From assembly GCA_002706335.1 (NCBI GenBank), contig PAKZ01000022.1:1-54655 (forward strand): 54,655 nucleotides of DNA, given 5' to 3'. Numbering within the stretch: position 1 is the first letter of the stretch; each line of letters starts with the position of its first letter. Source of the stretch: Ahrensia sp. Lineage in GTDB: Bacteria > Pseudomonadota > Alphaproteobacteria > Rhizobiales > Rhizobiaceae. Below, piece by piece: positions 43,939 to 53,769 of the stretch. The notes below the pieces were generated by a model that searched no databases, had not been told where the DNA came from, and was given only the letters and a program-made list of their open reading frames with translations. The position numbers were made by a program, and so were the translations under genes.

Positions 43939-45003
43939 TCAGCGCAGACCTTCTACCGGCGGGAGCGCGAGGATCTCCTCGTCGCTCATGCCTTCATATT
44001 TGTCCCGCAGCGCGCGCATGTCGGCGACGAACTGCGCCCCAGCCGAGCCTTCGCCGCCGTTCTTGGCGACGAAATCATCCCACATCGGCGCCAGGAGTTC
44101 GGAGATCTTCTGCTTGTCTTCCTCGCTCGGACGAACGATGGTGACGCCTGCTTCACCCATTTTGGTCAGCGCGGCTTGAGTCAGGCCCATGTACATCCGG
44201 GCGTAATCGTATCCGGCCTCGTTGCCGGCCTCCGCAAACACCGCCTTCAGATCGTCTGACAGGCCGTCGTAGAATTGCGTACTGATCGCGTGCGGGATGG
44301 CGATACGCGCCACACCGATCTGGTAGTAATGCTTGCCGACTTCGATCATCCGGTAGGCGACCATGTCGGCGCTGGAAAGGATGATCCCGTCGACCACGCC
44401 CTGCTGGAAGGCGGTGTAGGCGTCGGTGATCGACATCGTCACCGGGATCGCCCCCAGCCGCTCGACGATCTCTGTCGCGGTCGCGCCGCCGGCGCGAATG
44501 CTCAGGCCCTTCAGGTCTTCAAGCGAATTGATCGGCTTCGAGGCCAAGATGTCGTAGCTGGGAGTGGAAGCGTCGAAGGCCAGCTTCACCCGCAGGTTTT
44601 CGTATTCGCCGCGTAGATACTTTGCGTAGAGCTCGTCCATCACGCGCACGGTGGCGATGTCGCTCGTCGGCATCGCGCCAGGCAAGCCCAGGCCGTGGAA
44701 CAGGCTGAAGCTGCTGGCCTGGTAAAGCGGCCAGGCCGAGGTCACATCGGTGACGCCGGTCGCCGCAGCGCGAAAGCCGTCCGCCACCGGATGCAGCACC
44801 TCGCCGGGATAACGCTGGACTTTCAGCTTGCCGCCGCTGAGGCTCTCCAGCCGGTCCGCATAAGGGGCGATGACCTGCTGCCAGGCAGCGGATGTCTCGG
44901 GCTGGTTGTAGGACAGCCGTACCTGCGTCTCCGCCAGCGCCGCCGAGCCGGTGAGCGCGACTACAAGCGCGATCCCCACCGTCTTGAATGTCGAGATTTT
45001 CAT
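43939..45003 (-). CDS. TRAP transporter solute-binding protein (DctP-like)
   Basis: The ATG at 45003 gives 354 aa with a signal peptide (MKISTFKTVGIALVVALTGSAALA). The pattern SGGKLKVQRYPGEVLHPVADGFRAAATGVTDVTSAWP, LEDLKGLSIRAGGATATEIVERLGAIPVTM and VDGIILSSADMV fits DctP family receptors (carboxylate-binding Arg in SIRAGG). The ligand differs from that of the first DctP (36395), since the sequences are only distantly alike. It follows an FAD-dependent dehydrogenase gene in the same operon. Confidence 0.93.
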   Translation of the reverse strand: MKISTFKTVGIALVVALTGSAALAETQVRLSYNQPETSAAWQQVIAPYADRLESLSGGKLKVQRYPGEVLHPVADGFRAAATGVTDVTSAWPLYQASSFSLFHGLGLPGAMPTSDIATVRVMDELYAKYLRGEYENLRVKLAFDASTPSYDILASKPINSLEDLKGLSIRAGGATATEIVERLGAIPVTMSITDAYTAFQQGVVDGIILSSADMVAYRMIEVGKHYYQIGVARIAIPHAISTQFYDGLSDDLKAVFAEAGNEAGYDYARMYMGLTQAALTKMGEAGVTIVRPSEEDKQKISELLAPMWDDFVAKNGGEGSAGAQFVADMRALRDKYEGMSDEEILALPPVEGLR

Positions 45004-45091
45004 GATGTCCGTTCCTCCCTTGGTTTTCTGGCATTGCTTGTGCCAGAGGACAGATGCAGCAAGCGCCCCGCTCCTTCCGCGAGGCGTGCCG

Positions 45092-46813
45092 TCAGGTGCG
45101 CGCACCCGACGCATGCAGGCCGGCGATGAAGCCGAAGGTCATGCCCGGGCCCAGCGTGATGCCGCCGCCCGAGTAGTTCCCGCCCAGCACGCTCGCCATG
45201 TCGTTGCCGACGGCATAGAGGCCGGGAACGACCTCGCCGGCATCGTCCAGGACGCGCGTGTGATGATCGGTGCGAATGCCGGCGAAAGTGCCGATGCTGC
45301 CCGGGATCACCCGGATCGCGTAGAAGGGCCCGGTCGCTATCGGAGCGAGGCAGGGGTTCGGCTTCACCTCGGGATCTCCGTGGAAGCGGTTATAGGCCGT
45401 GCTGCCGCGCCCGAACTCCGTGTCGACGCCGGTCGGTACATCCTGATTGAGTCGTGCCACGGTCGCTTCGAAGGCCGAAGGATCGATTCCGGCGTTGCAC
45501 GCAAGGTCGGACAGCGTGTCGCCCCTGATCAGGTATCCCGATCTGATCGACGGCCCCAGCGGCATCGGTGCGGGTTTCACATGGCCCAAGCCGTAGGACC
45601 GGATCGTGCGATGATCGCAAATCAGAAAAGCCTCGGCGGGCTCGCCCGCAGGTGTGGCCGATTCCAGGCCTTGTATGAAATCGTGATAGCTGTTGGATTC
45701 GTTGACAAACCGCCGGCCGTTTCGGCGCACAGCGATGACGCCCGGTTTGCCGCGGTCGATGAAATGCGGGAACGGCCCCTTCGTGCCGTCGAGGCGCGGA
45801 ACCAGGCTTGTCGGCGCCCAAGCGGCCGCGTTGGGGTAATCCATCAGAGTCGCCGCGCCGATGGCCTCCGCCATCCGCAGCCCGTCGCCGGTGTTGCCGG
45901 GGCTTGCCGCCGAGACATGTTCGCCCTCGGCCGATGGGTGCTTGTAAAGGGTTTGACGCCGCGAGACATCCTGCGGAAAGCCGCCGCAGGCGAGCACCAC
46001 TCCCTTGCGGGCGACCACCTGCCGCAGGCCCTGCTGCGTGAGCACGACCGCCCCCGTCACCGCGCCCGAACTGTCGCGGACCAGCGACTTGACCGGGCTC
46101 TCCAGCATCACCTCGACGCCGAGGTCCCGGGCGGAACGATGGAGCCGCGCGGCCAGGGCGTTGCCGTTGGTCAGCAATTGCGAGCGCCCCGTGAACGCCC
46201 GGTCCAGCCCGAATTTCGTCAGCCGCCGCGATACGTAGAGGAAGGACTCCGGCCGTTTGAACGCACGATAGAAATGCCAAAGCTCCTTGCCCGAGCCGAT
46301 GGCCAGTCCGAACAATGTCAGCTCCTTACGGGGCGGTCGCAACTTCGCGATGTCGTCGCCCAGGATCGATACCTTGGCGGGCTTGACCAGGATAGAGCGC
46401 CCGCCCGGCGTGCCGCCGGGAGCATCCGGGTGATAGTCGGAGAAGGCCGGCGACGCCTCGAACTGCACATGCGTGTTCTTTTCCATGAAGTCGATCATCG
46501 CCGGACCTGCATCGAGAAACGCCTCGGCCCGGGCGGAATCGAACTGGTTTCCGGCCTCATGCCGGATATAGGCCAGAGCGGCATCCTTGCTGTCGTCGAC
46601 GCCGACCGCGCGGCTGACCGGGTTGTTGGGAACCCAGAGATAACCGCCGGAAAGCGCTGTCGTGCCTCCGAACACGGGCTCTTTCTCGGCGACAACCACT
46701 TTGAGCCCATTCCTCGCGGCGACGATCGCCGCCGTCATCCCGCTGGCGCCGGACCCGGCCACCAGAAGATCGCAGCTGATCGCGGGCAAGGTACGTTCGG
46801 TAGTATCGGTCAT
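45092..46813 (-). CDS. FAD-dependent dehydrogenase, 3-ketosteroid-delta1-dehydrogenase/fumarate-reductase-like
   Basis: The 573-residue flavoprotein starts with CDLLVAGSGASGMTAAIVAARNGLKVVVAEKEPVFGGTTALSGGYLWVPNN (FAD dinucleotide motif GxGxxG plus substrate loop). It ends with PGLYAVGNDMASVLGGNYSGGGITLGPGMTFGFIAG, the second FAD-binding segment. The NYSGGG Tyr corresponds in pattern to the catalytic TyrAla/Gly motif of KstD enzymes. It probably removes hydrogens alpha-beta to a carbonyl in a cyclic or acid substrate. It is grouped with an SDR upstream and a TRAP importer downstream. The exact substrate is unknown. Confidence 0.88.
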   Translation of the reverse strand: MTDTTERTLPAISCDLLVAGSGASGMTAAIVAARNGLKVVVAEKEPVFGGTTALSGGYLWVPNNPVSRAVGVDDSKDAALAYIRHEAGNQFDSARAEAFLDAGPAMIDFMEKNTHVQFEASPAFSDYHPDAPGGTPGGRSILVKPAKVSILGDDIAKLRPPRKELTLFGLAIGSGKELWHFYRAFKRPESFLYVSRRLTKFGLDRAFTGRSQLLTNGNALAARLHRSARDLGVEVMLESPVKSLVRDSSGAVTGAVVLTQQGLRQVVARKGVVLACGGFPQDVSRRQTLYKHPSAEGEHVSAASPGNTGDGLRMAEAIGAATLMDYPNAAAWAPTSLVPRLDGTKGPFPHFIDRGKPGVIAVRRNGRRFVNESNSYHDFIQGLESATPAGEPAEAFLICDHRTIRSYGLGHVKPAPMPLGPSIRSGYLIRGDTLSDLACNAGIDPSAFEATVARLNQDVPTGVDTEFGRGSTAYNRFHGDPEVKPNPCLAPIATGPFYAIRVIPGSIGTFAGIRTDHHTRVLDDAGEVVPGLYAVGNDMASVLGGNYSGGGITLGPGMTFGFIAGLHASGART

Positions 46814-46844
46814 GGTTGGTCTTTCATGCCCATCGTGAAGGAGG

Positions 46845-47612
46845 TCAGTTGGCCAGGTAGCCGCCGTCGACTGGCAGCATGGTGCCGGTGACGTAGCTCG
46901 ACAGATTCGAAGCCAGGAACAACACCGGGCCTACCAGTTCCTCGGGTTTGCCCACGCGGCCCATCGGGGTGTGCCCCATGAAGCGCGCCATGGCATCGGG
47001 GTTGGCGCGAGTGCCCTCGGTCATCGGGGTGACGATTACGCCAGGCGCGATTCCGTTGACGCGCACGCCATCTGCCGCAAGGTCGCAGGCGAGCGCCTTC
47101 GTCAGTTGCAGCACGCCGCCTTTCGAAGCGGCGTAGCTGGCGGAATTCCGGTAACCGACAAAGGAGGCGATCGAACCCAGATTGACGATACGTCCACGGG
47201 TTGCCTTCAGCTGGCCGAGAAAGGCCACGACCATGTTCGCCATGCCCTGCAGATTGACGTCGAGCTGGGCGTCGAGATGGGATAGAAAGTCGGGCTCATG
47301 CGGAGCTGTGCGGCGAGTGATGCCCGCATTGTTCACAAGAATCGAGACCTTGCCGAACGCGGCCTCTGCCTCGCGCGCAATCTCTGTGCACGCAAGACGG
47401 TCGGTTACGTCAAGGGCAAAGCCACGTGCCTGGCCGCCTGCCGCCCCGATCCGCTCGGCTTGTTCGCGGACGCCATCGTCGTTCACGTCGCATAAAATAA
47501 CTGAGGCACCCGAGGCCGCCAGGCCCAAAGCAATTGCCGCGCCATTTCCCTGCGCGGCGCCAGTGATCACCGCAACGTCGCCGGCCAAAAGCCCGGACAG
47601 TGCTTCGGACAT
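46845..47612 (-). CDS. SDR-family oxidoreductase
   Basis: The ATG at 47612 follows AGGAAA; 255 aa. Classic SDR features are all present: VAVITGAAQGNGAAIALGLA (TGxxxGxG), ILVNNAGITRR (NNAG), catalytic Ser in LGSIASFVGY, YAASK (YxxxK) and PGVIVTPM. It likely oxidises a secondary alcohol or reduces a ketone in the same pathway as the adjacent FAD dehydrogenase. It is the first gene of the leftward operon and is divergent from the IclR regulator. Confidence 0.94.
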   Translation of the reverse strand: MSEALSGLLAGDVAVITGAAQGNGAAIALGLAASGASVILCDVNDDGVREQAERIGAAGGQARGFALDVTDRLACTEIAREAEAAFGKVSILVNNAGITRRTAPHEPDFLSHLDAQLDVNLQGMANMVVAFLGQLKATRGRIVNLGSIASFVGYRNSASYAASKGGVLQLTKALACDLAADGVRVNGIAPGVIVTPMTEGTRANPDAMARFMGHTPMGRVGKPEELVGPVLFLASNLSSYVTGTMLPVDGGYLAN

Positions 47613-47684
47613 ATTTTCCTCCCAGTCGGTCTCGTTCGCTGCTACTCCACCTAAAGGAAGCGGTTTTCGCATTACGAACTAGAG

Positions 47685-47701
47685 ATTATGTATTACATAA
47701 T
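47685..47701. promoter_or_regulatory. Perfect 17-bp palindrome, IclR operator candidate
   Basis: ATTATGTA-T-TACATAAT is a perfect inverted repeat with 8-bp arms and a one-base centre, in the 128-bp AT-rich spacer between the SDR gene and the iclR gene. It is about 40 bp from the iclR start and 73 bp from the SDR start, the right place to control both directions. Confidence 0.65.
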
Positions 47702-47740
47702 ATATGACACTTAGCGTAATATTGCTTACGATATAAAATC

Positions 47741-48610
47741 ATGTCAAGTGTCATTCTGAGGCGCATCGAACGCCCGATAACGGAGAACGGGACTGTGCTC
47801 GATAGAAATGCGACCGTGGCCGAAGTCGGGGGCAAGCCGGACCAAATTGGCGTCCAGTCGGTTGAAGTCGCGGGGAAAATCCTCGAAGCCCTGATTCAGG
47901 CCGACGGCCCCCTTAAACTGGCGGAGATCGCCAGCGAAGTCGGCATGCCCTCGGCAAAGGTGCATCGCTACCTCGTCAGTCTTATCAGGACCGGCTTGGC
48001 CATGCAGTCCAGGGACACGTCGAAATACGATCTTGGACCGACGGCCTTCCAGTTGGGAGTCAAGGGGTTCGCGAGATTCGAGCCCTTGAAGGCCGCGGAA
48101 GCAATGTTGCGTGACTTGGTCGAAATGGTCGGCGAAACCGCCGCCCTGGCCGTCTGGGCCGAAAAGGGGCCGACCATGATCCGCGTCATCGAAGCGCGGC
48201 ACGATTTCGCCACAACGATCGCGCCGACCCACCACTGCCCCCTGACCTTTTCAGCGACCGGCATCCTTTTCGCCAGTTTCGAAGACGCCGCGCGTACGAA
48301 TGTCGCGATCGAGCGCGAGCTGGAGCAGAATCGGAACTCCGGCCGCCCGAATGCCCCGCGTGATCGTGTCTCGCTGGCCGAGATGATCGCCGAGACTCGC
48401 AACCGCGGCTTCTCGGTGATGAACAATGGCGGCGGCGATGGTTTCGGGGCTGTCAGCGCTCCGGTGTTCGATGTGACTGGACGCCTCCGCATGGCCTTGA
48501 CCGTGTTCGGCCGCACCGGAAGGGTTGACACCGGCCCGGACGGAACCTTGGCGCGCATCGTCGCGCGGACAGCGCGCTCCGTCTCGGCAGCGTTCGGTTA
48601 CAAGGGTTGA
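47741..48610 (+). CDS. IclR-family transcriptional regulator
   Basis: The 289-residue frame has an N-terminal winged helix (about 35-100: VGVQSVEVAGKILEALIQADGPLKLAEIASEVGMPSAKVHRYLVSLIRTGLAMQ) and an IclR effector domain (about 110-285). The first 18 residues precede an in-frame GTG at 47795, which could be the true start. It lacks a visible Shine-Dalgarno at the ATG. It is divergent from the SDR/FAD-dehydrogenase/TRAP operon and probably controls it. Confidence 0.92.
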   Translation: MSSVILRRIERPITENGTVLDRNATVAEVGGKPDQIGVQSVEVAGKILEALIQADGPLKLAEIASEVGMPSAKVHRYLVSLIRTGLAMQSRDTSKYDLGPTAFQLGVKGFARFEPLKAAEAMLRDLVEMVGETAALAVWAEKGPTMIRVIEARHDFATTIAPTHHCPLTFSATGILFASFEDAARTNVAIERELEQNRNSGRPNAPRDRVSLAEMIAETRNRGFSVMNNGGGDGFGAVSAPVFDVTGRLRMALTVFGRTGRVDTGPDGTLARIVARTARSVSAAFGYKG

Positions 48611-48684
48611 CGCTCTCAATAGCTTGCCCGGTCTTCGTGAACTGATGGCGCTGTCTAATCGTAGCTTGGGTATCAAGCATCTAT

Positions 48685-48936
48685 CTGTCCAGCCACAAGG
48701 GACCGCGGACCCGCCAGATGATTGAGGCGGCCGGAGCCTCGCTGCTGTTTCTTCCGCCCTACAGCCCGCACTTCAATCCGATCGAGAACGCCTTCTCGAA
48801 GCTGAAGGCCATGCTCAGGAAGGCAGCCGAGCGCACCATCGACGGCCTGTGGGACAGGATCGGAAACCTCATCCTAACCTTCACCGCAGAGCATTGCGCC
48901 AACTACTTCACCGCTGCCGGATACGATGCAGCATGA
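48685..48936 (+). mobile_element. IS630-family transposase, C-terminal remnant
   Basis: The frame reads LSSHKGPRTRQMIEAAGASLLFLPPYSPHFNPIENAFSKLKAMLRKAAERTIDGLWDRIGN and ends with ECANYFTAAGYDAA-like residues. This is the last part of the DDE domain with the third acidic residue (Glu in NPIENAFSKLK). Upstream of 48685 the frame does not continue, so the N-terminal two-thirds are missing. It could be derived from an element of the same group as the N-terminal remnant at 22-435, but the two are in opposite orientation. Confidence 0.85.
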
Positions 48937-49778
48937 ACGGATTCCGCTCTGACGTGCTTGGCGGCCTATATTGCGATCGGACGAGCGCGTGGCTGGGCCG
49001 GCTGGAGAGAAATTCCCGTCGATCAGCGTGATGACATCAGTGAACGGCTAGAACCATCGAAGTACGTCTTGTTCTTTGCGTCATCTGCCGCTGCAAAGCG
49101 CGAAGGACCGGGCACACCTCTTCAGGATAACGATCGATCCGAGATATGAACGCGATCGCGCCCCCTCCTCCTTGGCCCGGCCATTCGCGGGAAACGAACG
49201 TGCAGCCCGAGCATGATCGCATTCGCCGGCCAAAGGGTGGCGAGAAAATCGACGGGTCGCGTGAATATCCCGAAAAGGCAGGCGAAAAACACGATGAAGG
49301 AAAGAAAGATCGGCGCGCCCAACTCCGACCGGAAGAGCCGATCGATACCATTCGAAGCGTGGAGCGGAATTCGGGTGTCGGAAACGACCGCTCCCCCGAT
49401 TCAATTCCAAGATCTTGCTGGCCGTGCGGCTGGCGGCGTATCGCTTATTCAGTGGCGCATCACAATGGTCGCCCCGCATATGACTGGCAGGGACCTTTTA
49501 TCGATCGTTGATTATCGGCAGACGGTGCGGATGTGACCATCGGACTGTCGGCCCTGGGATTGGTGTCCCTGATAGAAAAAGCATCTGCCGCTCCGGCAAC
49601 GCCGCGCGATCATCGGGTTCAAATCAGGCGCCTGGCCTGTGTATTTCGACATGCCCCTTTCTCCGCGACTTCCCCTTTTTCCGGATACACAGAATCTTCA
49701 CGAAGAACGAGGCATTGGCCGTTCCATCCCCGTCGTATTGTTAATCTGCAGGCACCGCCGCATCCAAAGCGCATGTTG
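48937..49778. other. Decayed DNA between the IS630 remnant and metH
   Basis: About 840 bp without an intact gene. On the minus strand at about 49150-49380 one frame gives FRSELGAPIFLSFIVFFACLFGIFTRPVDFLATLWPANAIMLGLHVRFPRMAG. This resembles the N-terminal membrane region (MASE1-like, with WPANA) of membrane-bound GGDEF/PAS signalling proteins. The frame diverges and stops on both sides, so only a relic remains. No RNA gene was recognised. Confidence 0.4.
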
Positions 49779-49798
49779 ACATAAACATATCTTTATGT
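49779..49798. promoter_or_regulatory. Palindrome upstream of metH (ArsR-type methionine-cycle operator candidate)
   Basis: ACATAAA-CATATC-TTTATGT is an inverted repeat with perfect 7-bp arms, 34 bp before the metH start, next to a TTGACA-like hexamer at 49776-49781. ArsR-family regulators that sense S-adenosylhomocysteine or SAM bind similar palindromes in front of metH, metF and related genes in alphaproteobacteria. The assignment to such a regulator is inference. Confidence 0.6.
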
Positions 49799-49831
49799 GA
49801 CGAAAACACCGTCAACATGAGGTGTAAACTG

Positions 49832-52800
49832 GTGAAGTCATATTCGCACGCCCCCATAGACGCGCTGTTCGGCCCGTTGGAAACATCGAAAAGACCGGAC
49901 TCGCGCTATGAGCTCCAGAAAGCCGCGCGAGAGCGAATTCTCGTCCTCGACGGCGCCATGGGCACCCAGATCCAGGGGCTTGGTTTCGGCGAGGATCATT
50001 TCCGCGGCGAGCGCTTCGGCGGTTGTTCCTGCCATCAGCAGGGCAACAACGACCTCCTTATCCTGACTCAGCCGGCCGCGATCGAAGAGATCCACTATCA
50101 ATACGCGATGGCCGGCGCGGACATCCTCGAAACCAACACCTTCTCCTCGACGCGCATCGCGCAAGCCGACTACGGCATGGAGGGGATGGTCTATGAGCTG
50201 AACCGCGACGGCGCCCGGCTCGCCCGCCGCGCCGCGCTTCGCGCCGAGAAGCAGGACGGCAAGACGCGCTTCGTAGCCGGCGCGCTCGGGCCGACCAACC
50301 GCACGGCATCCATCTCGCCCGACGTCAACAATCCGGGATACCGGGCGGTCACCTTCGACGATCTGCGCCATGCCTATGGCGAACAACTGCGCGGCCTCAT
50401 CGACGGCGGCTCGGATCTGATCCTGATCGAGACCATCTTCGATACACTCAACGCCAAGGCGGCGATCTTCGCCTGCTTCGAGATCTTCGAGGAAAAGGGC
50501 GTCGAGCTGCCGATCATGATCTCCGGCACGATTACCGACCTCTCGGGCCGGACACTGTCGGGCCAGACACCGACCGCCTTCTGGCATTCGGTACGTCATG
50601 CGAGGCCACTGACGATCGGGCTCAACTGCGCGCTCGGCGCCAACGCCATGCGGCCGCACCTCACGGAGTTGGCCGCCGTCGCCGACACGCTGGTCTGCGC
50701 CTATCCCAACGCCGGCCTGCCCAACGAGATGGGTGAATATGACGAAAGTCCCGAGGCGATGGCGGCCCAGATCGAGGGCTTCGCGCGCGAAGGGCTGGTC
50801 AACGTCGTCGGCGGCTGCTGCGGCTCGACGCCCGAACACATCACCGCGATCGCCGCGGCCGTCGCCAAATATCCGCCGCGCGTGGTTCCCGAGGTGGAGC
50901 CCCTGATGCGGCTTTCGGGTCTCGAGCCCTTAACGCTCACGGACGAAATCCCCTTCGTCAATGTCGGCGAGCGCACCAACGTCACCGGCTCGGCGAAGTT
51001 CCGCAAGCTGATCACCGCCGGCGACTTCGCGACCGCGCTCGACGTCGCCCGCGACCAGGTCGAGAACGGCGCCCAGATCATCGACGTCAACATGGACGAG
51101 GGGCTGATCGATTCGCAAAAGGCGATGGTCGAATTCCTCAACCTCGTCGCCGCCGAACCCGACATCGCGCGTGTGCCGGTCATGATCGATTCCTCAAAAT
51201 GGGAGATTATCGAGGCCGGCCTGAAATGCGTGCAGGGCAAACCGGTCGTCAACTCGATCTCCATGAAGGAGGGCGAAGAAGCGTTCCTGATACAAGCGAA
51301 ATTGTGCCGGGCCTATGGCGCCGCCGTCGTCGTCATGGCCTTCGACGAGAAGGGCCAGGCCGATACGAAGAAACGCAAGGTCGAGATCTCCCACCGCGCC
51401 TACGAGCTCCTGACGGAAAAAGCCGGCATGGCGCCGGAGGATATCATCTTCGACCCCAACATCTTCGCAGTCGCCACCGGCATCGAGGAGCATGATGATT
51501 ACGGCCACGCTTTCATCGAAGCGGCGCGCGAAATCACCGCAACCATGCCCGGCGTCCACGTCTCGGGCGGCGTATCGAACCTGTCGTTCTCCTTCCGCGG
51601 CAACGAACCCGTCCGCGAGGCCATGCATGCCGTGTTCCTCTACCACGCGATCCAAGCGGGCATGGACATGGGCATCGTCAATGCCGGTCAGCTCGCCGTC
51701 TACGAGACGATCGACGAGGAACTGCGGGAAGCCTGCGAGGACGTGGTGCTCAACCGCGAGCCGAAGGGCGACGGTACTGCGACCGAGCGCCTTCTCGACC
51801 TCGCAGAGCGCTATAGGGGGACGGGCGGGCGCGAGGCACGCGAAAAGGACTTGGCCTGGCGCGAATGGCCCGTCGAGAAGCGCCTCTCGCACGCCCTGGT
51901 CAACGGCATCACCGATTATATCGATGCCGATGTCGAGGAGGCCCGGCTGGCCGCCGCCAAGCCACTCGAGGTTATCGAGGGACCGCTGATGGCCGGCATG
52001 AACGTGGTCGGCGACCTGTTCGGATCGGGCAAGATGTTCCTGCCGCAGGTCGTGAAATCCGCCCGCGTGATGAAGCAGGCCGTCGCCCACCTGCTCCCCT
52101 ACATGGAAGAGGAGAAGCGCCTCAACGGTGGCGGCGACAGGAGCAGCGCCGGCAAGATCCTGATGGCGACCGTCAAGGGCGACGTTCATGACATCGGCAA
52201 GAACATCGTCGGCGTCGTGCTCGCCTGCAACAACTACGAGATCATCGATCTCGGTGTAATGGTGCCCTGCGAGAAGATCCTCAAGGTCGCGCGCGAGGAG
52301 AAGGTCGACATTATCGGCCTATCGGGGCTGATCACGCCGTCTCTCGACGAGATGGTGCATGTCGCCTCCGAACTGGAACGCGAGGGCTTTGACATCCCGC
52401 TGCTGATCGGTGGCGCGACCACCAGCCGGGTGCACACGGCGGTGAAGGTCCATCCGCGCTACGAGCGCGGCCAGGCCGTCCACGTCAACGATGCCAGCCG
52501 CGCCGTCGGCGTCGTCTCCAGCCTTTTGTCGCCGCAAGTGAGGCCCGGCTACATCCAGACCGTGCGCGCCGAATACCGCAAGGTGGCGGACGCCCATGCC
52601 CGCTCCGAGGCGGAGAAGCAGCGGCTGCCGCTGGCACGGGCCCGCGAAAACGCCTTCGCACCCGATTGGTCAGCCTACGAACCGCCGCGCCCGTCATTCC
52701 TCGGCACAAGAACCTTCGAGACGTGGGACCTTGGCGAACTCGCCCGCTACATCGACTGGACGCCCTTCTTCCAGACCTGGGAACTCAAGGGGCGCTATCC

Positions 52801-53626
52801 GAAGATCCTCGAGGACGAAAAACAGGGACAAGCGGCGCGCTCCCTGTTCGACGACGCGCGGGCGATGCTGAAGAAGATCATCGATGAGAAATGGTTCGCG
52901 CCGAAGGCGGTGATCGGCTTCTGGCCGGCCAATGCGGTCGGCGATGATATCCGGCTTTATACCGATGACGAGCGAAAGGACGATCTGGCGACCTTCTTCA
53001 CCCTGCGCCAACAGCTTTCGAAGCGCGCCGGCCGACCGAATATGGCACTAGCCGATTTCGTCGCGCCGGCCGACAGCGGCAAGTCGGACTATCTCGGCGG
53101 TTTCGTCGTTACGGCCGGCATCGAGGAGGCTGCGATCGCGGAACGCTTCGAGCGCGCAAATGACGACTATTCCTCGATCATGGTCAAGGCATTGGCCGAC
53201 CGCTTCGCCGAGGCCTTCGCCGAACGCATGCACGAGCGCGTCCGCACCGAGTACTGGGGCTACGCCAAGGACGAGGCATTGTCGCCAGGGGAACTGATCA
53301 CGGAAAGCTATCGCGGGATCCGTCCCGCGCCCGGCTATCCAGCCCAGCCCGATCACACCGAGAAGACGACGCTGTTTCGCCTGCTCGACGCCGAGGAAAA
53401 GATTGGCGTGCAACTCACCGAGAGTTTCGCCATGTGGCCGGGCTCGTCGGTGTCGGGATTATATTTCGCGCATCCGGAGAGCCATTATTTTGGGGTCGCA
53501 AAGGTCGAGCGAGACCAGGTCGAGGATTATGCCGCGCGAAAGGACATGCCTGTGCAGGAAGTCGAGCGCTGGTTGGGGTCGGTTCTGAACTACATTCCGG
53601 CACCTGTGGCAGAAGCTGCTGAATAG
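49832..53626 (+). CDS. metH: Cobalamin-dependent methionine synthase
   Basis: This transfers the methyl of 5-methyltetrahydrofolate to homocysteine. The 1264-residue single chain has all four modules: homocysteine-binding barrel with zinc Cys ligands (…[12 protein letters not shown] at about 320), folate-binding barrel ([28 protein letters not shown]-like), cobalamin domain ([31 protein letters not shown], with the axial His in DVHDIG) and the C-terminal activation domain (…[29 protein letters not shown]). The GTG at 49832 is preferred since GAGGTG lies 7 bp upstream; the ATG at 49817 would add five residues and lacks such a site. Confidence 0.96.
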   Translation: MKSYSHAPIDALFGPLETSKRPDSRYELQKAARERILVLDGAMGTQIQGLGFGEDHFRGERFGGCSCHQQGNNDLLILTQPAAIEEIHYQYAMAGADILETNTFSSTRIAQADYGMEGMVYELNRDGARLARRAALRAEKQDGKTRFVAGALGPTNRTASISPDVNNPGYRAVTFDDLRHAYGEQLRGLIDGGSDLILIETIFDTLNAKAAIFACFEIFEEKGVELPIMISGTITDLSGRTLSGQTPTAFWHSVRHARPLTIGLNCALGANAMRPHLTELAAVADTLVCAYPNAGLPNEMGEYDESPEAMAAQIEGFAREGLVNVVGGCCGSTPEHITAIAAAVAKYPPRVVPEVEPLMRLSGLEPLTLTDEIPFVNVGERTNVTGSAKFRKLITAGDFATALDVARDQVENGAQIIDVNMDEGLIDSQKAMVEFLNLVAAEPDIARVPVMIDSSKWEIIEAGLKCVQGKPVVNSISMKEGEEAFLIQAKLCRAYGAAVVVMAFDEKGQADTKKRKVEISHRAYELLTEKAGMAPEDIIFDPNIFAVATGIEEHDDYGHAFIEAAREITATMPGVHVSGGVSNLSFSFRGNEPVREAMHAVFLYHAIQAGMDMGIVNAGQLAVYETIDEELREACEDVVLNREPKGDGTATERLLDLAERYRGTGGREAREKDLAWREWPVEKRLSHALVNGITDYIDADVEEARLAAAKPLEVIEGPLMAGMNVVGDLFGSGKMFLPQVVKSARVMKQAVAHLLPYMEEEKRLNGGGDRSSAGKILMATVKGDVHDIGKNIVGVVLACNNYEIIDLGVMVPCEKILKVAREEKVDIIGLSGLITPSLDEMVHVASELEREGFDIPLLIGGATTSRVHTAVKVHPRYERGQAVHVNDASRAVGVVSSLLSPQVRPGYIQTVRAEYRKVADAHARSEAEKQRLPLARARENAFAPDWSAYEPPRPSFLGTRTFETWDLGELARYIDWTPFFQTWELKGRYPKILEDEKQGQAARSLFDDARAMLKKIIDEKWFAPKAVIGFWPANAVGDDIRLYTDDERKDDLATFFTLRQQLSKRAGRPNMALADFVAPADSGKSDYLGGFVVTAGIEEAAIAERFERANDDYSSIMVKALADRFAEAFAERMHERVRTEYWGYAKDEALSPGELITESYRGIRPAPGYPAQPDHTEKTTLFRLLDAEEKIGVQLTESFAMWPGSSVSGLYFAHPESHYFGVAKVERDQVEDYAARKDMPVQEVERWLGSVLNYIPAPVAEAAE

Positions 53627-53640
53627 GCAAGTCGACCCTC

Positions 53641-53769
53641 GTGCGCGCGAAGATCAACTTTGCCGCCGATGCCGGCGGTCAGCGTTTCGCCGAGCGACTG
53701 GAGGCCAAGAAGGCGCGGATCTACCCGACACCTGTCCATGCTTTCTTGCCTGACTTGTGGACCCGATAA
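53641..53769 (+). CDS. Short ORF, possible C-terminal remnant of an oxidoreductase
   Basis: A 42-codon frame (GTG start) reads …GGQRFAERLEAKKARIYPTPVHAFLPDLW…, ending with TAA at 53767. The ARIYPTPVHAF stretch is reminiscent of the C-terminal tails of some SDR proteins, so this might be a relic. The rest of the stretch to 53877 shows no coding signal. Evidence is weak. Confidence 0.2.
   Translation: MRAKINFAADAGGQRFAERLEAKKARIYPTPVHAFLPDLWTR

Noticed and set aside
44951-46891. A 646-residue open frame on the plus strand opposite the FAD dehydrogenase and DctP genes
   Set aside because: It is antisense to two well-supported genes; its sequence is Arg/His/Gly-rich with no family features, as expected from the complement of high-GC coding DNA.
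22-48936. The two IS630 halves as the ends of one interrupted element
   Set aside because: They are in opposite orientation and the middle part of the transposase is absent from both, so a simple split by insertion does not fit.
49612-49628. GGGTTCAAATC resembles the T-loop of a tRNA
   Set aside because: The flanking bases do not form a T-stem and no acceptor or anticodon stem can be drawn around it.
49500-49816. A SAM-type riboswitch in front of metH
   Set aside because: No conserved SAM-I, SAM-II or SAH riboswitch core was recognised; a protein-binding palindrome explains the region better.
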